A stretch of 64,000 nucleotides of DNA from Paramicrosporidium saccamoebae. Its lineage: Eukaryota; Rozellomycota. Location of the stretch: positions 435 to 64,434 of the forward strand of contig MTSL01000186.1 in NCBI GenBank assembly GCA_002794465.1, written 5' to 3'. The notes below the pieces were generated by a model that was not told where the DNA came from, did no database searches, and saw only the letters and a program-made list of their open reading frames with translations. This document shows, in pieces, positions 58,532 through 64,000 of the stretch (positions are counted from its first letter, which is position 1; each line of letters opens with the position of its first letter). The position numbers were made by a program, and so were the translations under genes.

Positions 58532-59226
58532 TCATGCTGATTTCTTCTTACTTAATCCTAAAATGTACATTTCTGACGATTCCTTTCGGGACGCTTTGGG
58601 CTTCACCGTTACAACCTTGTTGAAAACTATGGAAAGAGCTTCATGCAAGTCTACGGATGTATAATGTGAGCCCTAATAGACATACCAGTGATCAGTCTCC
58701 CCTCGAACACTTTGGCCACAAAGTGACCTCCTGGACGTAATGACAGTCTTGAGAATGCAAATGCGGATTTTACAAGCTCCATAGACCGAATGTGGTCCTG
58801 ATCACCAATTCCGCTCAAGTTTGGTGACATGTCTCTATGCATTATTTGGGGAACACTGTGGTACGACAAAACGACATCGACAGCTCTTCCACTACACATG
58901 TTCGATATGTGTTCCAAGCTCTGAGGAAGCGTGAAATCGCCTTGCACGAACTGCACGGCAGGGAGGGGGTCCATCTCCAGCATATCGATAGCTATCACTG
59001 AGCCATCTCGACTAATGCGCGACGATGCCACCTGACTCCACCCTCCTGGAGTTGCTCCAAGGTCCACTACAAGGTTTGCGCCTTTGAATAGCGAAAACTT
59101 TTCGTCAATTTGTATTAGCTTGAATGCCGCCCTCGACCGGTAATTTGCATCCCGTGCTGCTCGTACATATGGATCCCTTGCCTGTCTTGTAAACCATTGA
59201 CTTGATGACGAATAATGCCTCTGCAT
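58532..59226 (-). CDS. MRM2: Mitochondrial rRNA 2'-O-methyltransferase MRM2 (FtsJ family)
   Basis: Two exons, 59226-58686 and 58650-58532 (intron 35 nt), 219 residues. A short Arg/Ser leader (MQRHYSSSSQWFTRQ) then YRSRAAFKLIQIDEKFSLFK (catalytic Lys of the K-D-K-E tetrad), VVDLGATPGGWSQVA (SAM motif I), GSVIAIDMLEMDPL and VQGDFTLPQ. Asp of the tetrad lies in DVVLSYHSVP, an atypical variant of SDMAP. Exon 2 adds VVTVKPKASRKESSEMYILG, the standard RrmJ end. Yeast Mrm2 makes Um at the mitochondrial large rRNA A-loop. The ATG is 20 bp below the SYF2 stop. The spacer 58263-58531 holds nothing but an AATAAA at 58503. Confidence 0.88.
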
Positions 59227-59246
59227 GAAAATCTATAAAATTTATT

Positions 59247-59873
59247 TTACAATGCGGTTCCTCTTTCGAGACTTTCACGGAGCTCTTCCGTGTATTCGTC
59301 ATACGCTCTGGATGCCTTTTTGTTAAAGCGGGCGTTCCGTTCATTAATAAATGTAACCTCTTCTGTTTCATCGAACCGGCGCCTCCTCGAATGTTTTAGT
59401 CGTTGCTGTTGGTCTTTTACCACCTCTTGCGCCATAGCCTCGGCGGCTTCCTCTTTGCTGCGGCGCACAATAGCGTGAGTATCGAGTTTATCTGTGAGTT
59501 TCTCATACTTTCGACGGGTAAGCTGAGTAAAGTCTGTAAAACCGGGATCCCGACGTGCCTCCTTAGCGGCAATCATTTCGTTCCACTGTCGAGTCTCCTC
59601 CACCGTATAAGTGAGGTTATTTTTCCGGTCCAAATCTATGCCCTCCTCTTTGGCAGCCTGCTTGGCCAGGTACTTGTGAGCTTTGGCCTGCTTGCGGAGG
59701 AGACGATTCTGGTTTCGTGGATCTCTACAGAGTTCGGCGTCTTCTATTTTCGTGCTAGCAAGATTTAGTGCAGCTGCCTCTTCACGTTTGTCCCGAAGCT
59801 CTTTGAAACGGGCTAGGCGTGCTTCTAGGGTTGAACTAGTGTTTAGGGATGAGCTCGGGTCGTCGCTCTTCAT
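59247..59873 (-). CDS. SYF2: Pre-mRNA splicing factor SYF2
   Basis: 208 residues, intronless. Charged and helical throughout, as in SYF2: RLARFKELRDKREEAAALNL, KAHKYLAKQAAKEEGIDLDR, LTYTVEETRQWNEMIAAKEA, then DPGFTDFTQLTRRKYEKLTD and FINERNARFNKKASRAYDEY. SYF2 belongs to the NineTeen-complex associated set (Cwc15/Isy1/Syf1 environment) and supports splicing catalysis. AATAAA starts 2 bases after the stop and lies in the 20-bp gap before MRM2. The ATG is only 32 bp from the divergent phosphoglycerate mutase ATG. Confidence 0.93.
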   Translation of the reverse strand: MKSDDPSSSLNTSSTLEARLARFKELRDKREEAAALNLASTKIEDAELCRDPRNQNRLLRKQAKAHKYLAKQAAKEEGIDLDRKNNLTYTVEETRQWNEMIAAKEARRDPGFTDFTQLTRRKYEKLTDKLDTHAIVRRSKEEAAEAMAQEVVKDQQQRLKHSRRRRFDETEEVTFINERNARFNKKASRAYDEYTEELRESLERGTAL

Positions 59874-59905
59874 GAAGGGTGTGGGTAGGCTACCCCAGCA
59901 CCATA

Positions 59906-61246
59906 ATGAAAATAGTCTTGGTGATCGTAGATGGGCTTGGGGACCTTCCTATACCTTCCAAAGGCCTGGGGACCGCATTGCAGTGTGCAGCCACACCCAC
60001 ATTAGATGCACTTTCTCATCGTGGGTGGACGGGAATAATGGATCCGGTTGAGGCTGGACTTGCCTGCGGTTCCGATACTGCCCACCTCTCCATTTTTGGC
60101 TATCAACCAAAAGAGTAAGCTATAAAAAAGACCCTAAAACGGTAGAGTGTATCGAGGAAGAGGCGCATTTGAAACAATGGGGAATGGTGTTGCTATGAAT
60201 CCAGGTGACATTGCCTTCAAGGTATATCATATTGGTCAAAGTATTTACAGTTGCAGTGTGTGTTCTCCTGCTGGAACGAAGAAACCGGGATTGTGACAAA
60301 GCGACGGCCTGAGCGTGACTTTGTGGAGCAGGCAAAAATGTTCTGTCAGTGTTTGTCCAGTGTAAACTTAATTCCGTCCTTTCCCCAACATCGGGCTGAA
60401 ATTCACTATGCCAAGGAGCATCGTTGCGTCATCAAAATAATTGGTCCTTCTCTAAGCGATGAGATTAGTGGAACCGATCCAACTAAAGATCCAATGCCGA
60501 TTGTAATATGTGTCCCGTCAAGTAACTCTGATGACGCCATTTTGACTTGTCAAATTGTCAATGAGCTTCATATGAGCATTTGGAGAATCTTAAAAGCACA
60601 TCCTGTAAATATTGATCGCCAGAAAAGAGGGGAACCGCCTGTTAACGTTTGTCTACTTCGTGGCTGTAGCATGGCTATAAATGTTCCGTCATTTGAAGCA
60701 CAGCACGGCCTCAAGGCACTGCTCATAGCTCCAACACCCATAATCGCCGGGATTGGAAAAACAGTTGGGTTGTCTTTATTGAAAGCGCCCGGTGCAACTG
60801 GGACATTGGACACGGACATGTTCAGCAAGGCCAAAGTTGCTATGGATGCCCTATTTACCAACAGTTTTGACATGGCTGTGATTCACATTAAATGTGTCGA
60901 CGACTGCGGCCATGATGGCGATGCCGAGGGAAAGATAAACGCTCTCCAACGGGTGGATGACATGGTAAAGTGGATACTGAATTACCCAGAGATAGAATCA
61001 GGAGAGCATATTATTGCGGTAACAGGTGACCATAGCACCCCTATCAATGTAAGCGACCATACATCTGAGCCGGTGCCCTTTGTGGTTTCCCTCACGAAAG
61101 GCAGCCTTAAAGGCCACCCAACTTTATTTGATGAAGTCTCTTGTTCCAGTGGAGTGCTGGGTCGCTTTGTCGGATCTTCAGTCATGACAATCCTCAAGAA
61201 TCTGCGAACCAACTATCAGGCTCTCCAGAATCCACAACCTGACTAA
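59906..61246 (+). CDS. apgM: Archaeal-type cofactor-independent phosphoglycerate mutase (ApgM)
   Basis: Three exons, 59906-60114, 60146-60221 and 60251-61246 (introns 31 and 29 nt), 426 residues. KIVLVIVDGLGDLP starts the metal-binding alkaline-phosphatase fold. CGSDTAHLSIFGY carries the catalytic Ser56; YRGRGAFETMGNGVAMNPGD, joined after the second intron to LQCVFSC, matches ApgM. DDCGHDGDAEGKINALQRVD and VTGDHSTPINVSDHTSEPVP supply the remaining metal ligands. It interconverts 3- and 2-phosphoglycerate in glycolysis without 2,3-BPG. Most fungi use the dPGM or the plant/bacterial iPGM, so the archaeal-type enzyme is notable. No transit peptide. Confidence 0.9.
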
Positions 61247-61492
61247 ATATGCCAACCAGCTATATAGATCGAATTATTGGAGGTTAGAAATAAAAATCCC
61301 TAATTGAAGGATTTTTGATCCATAGATCCTGTAACGTAGGGACGTCAGGGCTCTTTTACCGTAGGAATTATTATCGCACATGCTTAACGAGAGTCGTTTT
61401 TGTGGGGTATAATGTCTTTTACAGGGCGAATTATTTCATCCGAGTCCGCTACAAGTAAAGATTATCATCTCTTGAACGCAAATGGGTCCACA

Positions 61493-61610
61493 CGTATCAC
61501 CAAACCCACATAACCCACAGAACTCATATAACTCACGTAACCCACAGAACTCACATAACTCACAGAATCTATATAATCCACATAAACTACATAGCTCACA
61601 TACATAACTA
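61493..61610 (+). repeat. Degenerate (AACTCACAT)n-type simple repeat
   Basis: ACCCACATAACCCACAGAAC, TCATATAACTCACGTAACCC and similar words, about 10 bp each, run over 115 bp in the convergent spacer between ApgM and the LRR gene. Its complement (TGTGAGTTATGTGAG) resembles the arrays at 43484 and 46645. Confidence 0.8.
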
Positions 61611-61651
61611 TATTTTCATATAAACAAACTTTGCCAGAATCTGACGAGAAA

Positions 61652-62884
61652 TTACTGACAAATTGACCACAGAAACTCTTCTTTGCGCCGTTTAGACAGA
61701 ATATCGCGCAGCTTTTCCTCTAAAGAGTCAACGTTTAGATTTAGGAAAATATCGGGAAACAACTTTCGATAGAGACGCAGATTCGATTGAACCTGTGCAG
61801 ACGGTAGGGATGATACACTTTCTGGATCACTGGCCAGATCATGCTTCCGATTCAACTCTGAATATACTACATGCCGTTCTTGCAACAGTGCAAATGACTT
61901 TTCTGGGAGTCGTACTTTCCGCAAGCGGCGGAATTTTACGGGGTCACATGGCACGGCCTCAACAACTGCCGAGAGTGTAATTTTGTTACTTCCATAAAGA
62001 TCAATTTCCGAAAGCGACGGGAATAATCGGAAGAGTTCTAAAATTGCAGAGTCCTCCAACTTGTCCAAGTAGCACAGTTTAATACATTTCAGGCTCCTCG
62101 CAAATTTTGCATGCTTTGCCAGGTATCGAAGCGACTTTCCACTGATACGAGTCCCGGATAGTCCCAGCGCTTGAATTCTGTCAAGTTTTATCAGATACCG
62201 GACTTCTTCGTCCTCAATCGACACACATGTAAGGTCAAGAACAAGCAAGTCTTTAAATCCATGGAAGAGAGGAACCGTGCAATTGAATGCCGGATAGTGA
62301 CCCGCCGTTACCAAGCCGATCTCGTTAACTTTTCCCCCATAGGAGGGACCCATCATAATACTCTGTAAATCGGGACAGCGGGAGTACAGCTTGAGTACAG
62401 CCGGCGATAACCTTCCCTCAGTTTCCAAGAGCTTGAATAACGACAATGGAGAGGTGATTGTATCAGGAATATCAGCCAACTCAAGCTTGGTAATAATTCC
62501 ATCTACTTCTGATCCATATATCCAAGCCGTTGCATTTTCATTGGCCGGTTCTGTTTTAGGACGTTTCACAGTCTTTTTCACCCCCTCATTGTCATCCAGA
62601 GCGGACAAGATATTCACAGGCGCAGTCTTTTTAATGAAATCAGGAGCGCTGACGCTCTTGACCCCGCTCTGAGTGGCATTGTTAGGGGTGACGCGATTCG
62701 TGTCGCGAGACTGTAGAGGATGACGAGGACGCGGCTCTGTCAGCGGCACCTTTGCATGGAGGGTGGCGCTTTGAGAGAGCTTCTCATTCTCCTTGTCGAC
62801 AAGTGAGTCGGGAGTGTTGGCCTGCCCAATCGCGGGGTTCGGCAGCATTGCGCGCAACTCGCCCCGGCCAGTACTTGATAGCAT
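61652..62884 (-). CDS. Leucine-rich-repeat protein with disordered N terminus
   Basis: 410 residues, intronless. Residues 1-120 are Pro/Thr/Asn/Lys-rich and likely disordered, with a basic patch KKTVKRPKTEP that may be a nuclear signal. From about 130 there are LRR-type units: LLVLDLTCVSIEDEEVRYLI, IQALGLSGTRISGKSLRYLA, LKCIKLCYLDKLEDSAILEL and LSEIDLYGSNKITLSAVVEA. The end is helical (YRKLFPDIFLNLNVDSLEEK). It resembles LRR proteins of the AMN1/F-box type but no F-box is seen, so the function is open. Confidence 0.75.
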   Translation of the reverse strand: MLSSTGRGELRAMLPNPAIGQANTPDSLVDKENEKLSQSATLHAKVPLTEPRPRHPLQSRDTNRVTPNNATQSGVKSVSAPDFIKKTAPVNILSALDDNEGVKKTVKRPKTEPANENATAWIYGSEVDGIITKLELADIPDTITSPLSLFKLLETEGRLSPAVLKLYSRCPDLQSIMMGPSYGGKVNEIGLVTAGHYPAFNCTVPLFHGFKDLLVLDLTCVSIEDEEVRYLIKLDRIQALGLSGTRISGKSLRYLAKHAKFARSLKCIKLCYLDKLEDSAILELFRLFPSLSEIDLYGSNKITLSAVVEAVPCDPVKFRRLRKVRLPEKSFALLQERHVVYSELNRKHDLASDPESVSSLPSAQVQSNLRLYRKLFPDIFLNLNVDSLEEKLRDILSKRRKEEFLWSICQ

Positions 62885-62958
62885 TCGGATTCAAAGTGCT
62901 CTTCAGCTCTGAACACTGGCTTATTATATAATATTTATAAACTCGGTGTGGGGTCCAC

Positions 62959-63569
62959 CTAACAGCTACGGCTAACGGGCTTTACTGGTGACTGGCCTCC
63001 AGTAGTGCCCTCTGCCTTTTCGTCGTCTTCATCATCGTCAAGCAGATCACATCCGCAATCGTAATGTGCGTCGACATCTTCGCACGAAAACTCTGGCTTT
63101 CCAAGGCGCTTGTTGACAATGTTATGAATAGTGCAAACATACTGCGAGAACTCGGCCTGGGAACCCAACTAAAAGGTCAATGACAGGATGACGGCCTCTA
63201 CCTTTGGTGGGTTATCAATCAACATCTGTCTCATGTGACGTGCGCACTTTGGACACGGGTAAAGATGGCTTATGAGCCCCATAAACTGATCCATTCGTGT
63301 CTTGTCCACATCGGTTGGCTCATCGGGATAGCGCGCCGCCAGCGTGTGTAACAATCTCCAAGTGGCATTGCCCAACAACTTTCTAAACTCTTCCTCATCC
63401 TTTGGACCCACGTCGTTCTCCACCTCAGATGTGGACTCGAGCGAGTACGAGATTGAGGCCACAGCTAGAGGATGAGTGCGGTCGAGATGGCATTTACGTC
63501 GGCGGTCTTTTGCTTTACATAGGCACCGACGCTCTGCAAACACTGCACTGCTAGAAATGTTAAAGACAT
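62959..63569 (-). CDS. ERV/ALR FAD-linked sulfhydryl oxidase
   Basis: The conserved part is certain: exon to 63202 and exon 63168-62959 (intron 33 nt). RKLLGNATWRLLHTLAARYP, then HLYPCPKCARHMRQML with the CxxC redox pair, NPPK joined to LGSQAEFSQYVCTIHN, IVNKRLGKPEFSCEDVD. It oxidises thiols, as Erv1 with Mia40 in the mitochondrial intermembrane space or Erv2 in the ER. The 5' end is uncertain: ATG 63569 starts MSLTFLAVQ in another frame. A 35-nt intron (63541-63507, GTTTGC donor) would join it and encode a short hydrophobic leader, hinting at Erv2. The C-terminal tail is acidic with YDCGCDLLDDDE. Confidence 0.82.
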
Positions 63570-63780
63570 TGTAGATGGTACCAAAACAGCAATAAAAGGG
63601 ATATTAGGAGCATCGGCGGGGTGTGCTTAGGGTAGGGCAATGTTTTATTTGGGGATGGCTGAGGAAGCACGGCGATTTGTTCCTTTTGATGCAGTTTCCA
63701 TATTTAGACACTTATCAGAACAGTCCATATTAAATTGGCAACATATCTAATAAATTACGGAAAATTCGTTAATCGACGTT

Positions 63781-64000
63781 ATGCAAGGGACCGATCAACC
63801 GGATGCCAAACGCAGTCGTAAAGGTAAGATTATGGAATGCCACTTGTAAAATTTGCAGACCGAAGCAGGGATATAAAACGAAGCAGAATTAATACAGGCT
63901 CCATTCCAGGTATGGCCATCGCGCATACATGACCTTGTAGAACTGGAAACTATGCCGGGAACACTAGACCCGCTCGTGTTTGCCAAGGCACGAACCGCCG
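63781..64000 (+). CDS. POP1: Probable POP1 N terminus (RNase P/MRP), cut by the window edge
   Basis: Three exons are visible: 63781-63823, 63859-63909 and 63941-64000 onward, introns 35 and 31 nt. The start MQGTDQPDAKRSRK, joined to DRSRDIKRSRINTG, is basic. The third exon reads METMPGTLDPLVFAKARTA after two residues. FAKAR(T)A with an upstream Pro-Gly and Asp resembles the start of the POP1 domain (SxFAxARAxEI). The evidence is short, so the name is tentative; the remainder lies outside. It is divergent from the ERV gene (about 211 bp). Confidence 0.5.

Overview
The window is nuclear DNA of a compact, intron-bearing eukaryote. Almost every housekeeping gene from 26.8 kb onward is cut by spliceosomal introns of only 29-38 nt. 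Genes sit 20-160 bp apart on both strands, and several AATAAA poly(A) signals overlap the stop codon. An MDM31-type mitochondrial protein, a Pex30-type dysferlin-domain protein, SFM1, COA1, mS35 and a TM-PXA-RGS-PX sorting nexin point to a fungus or a close relative. The extreme compaction suggests an early-diverging, possibly parasitic lineage such as Rozellomycota, but this is inference and should be tested with SF3B1, RPT5 or RPC40 phylogenies.

Region 1 (1-19.3 kb) is a tandem array of six same-strand, intronless genes of one family, the first cut by the left edge. The complete members have a signal peptide and mostly two copies of a ~550-residue unit: a helical N-terminal part with a Trp-rich block, then degenerate ankyrin-like repeats. 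Four members share a conserved ~85-bp upstream module, and flanks are duplicated with the genes. A secreted or surface host-interaction family is the simplest reading. I recognise no described family.

Region 2 (19.6-34.2 kb) holds an MDM31-like protein, a subtilisin-like protease, ValRS (mitochondrial/cytosolic dual start), a PQ-loop membrane protein, a PIP5-kinase, proteasome ATPase RPT5, a Nup42-like CCCH protein, ESCRT-I VPS37, a Pex30-like protein and a tRNA-Ala(UGC).

Region 3 (34.3-46.6 kb) holds COA1, SFM1, RNA polymerase I/III subunit RPC40, a UBE2E-type E2, SF3B1, a truncated-fimbrin/coiled-coil protein and RNA polymerase III subunit RPC34, plus three orphan genes.

Region 4 (46.8-64 kb) holds mitochondrial-type AsnRS, a U4 snRNA gene, a PXA-C2-RGS-PX sorting nexin, an NPR2-like GATOR1 subunit, a PWWP/AT-hook/IBD (LEDGF-like) chromatin protein, RPL30, mS35, BRX1, MRM2, SYF2, an archaeal-type phosphoglycerate mutase, an LRR protein, an ERV/ALR sulfhydryl oxidase and the start of a probable POP1. 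A 10-base N gap lies at 54132-54141 inside a dispersed repeat.

Common themes are splicing (U4, SF3B1, SYF2), Pol I/III and ribosome biogenesis (RPC40, RPC34, BRX1, RPL30, SFM1, tRNA, POP1) and mitochondrial upkeep. These are dispersed housekeeping genes rather than an operon-like pathway. Exon-intron structures were derived by hand from splice signals, reading frame and family conservation. They are not transcript-verified.
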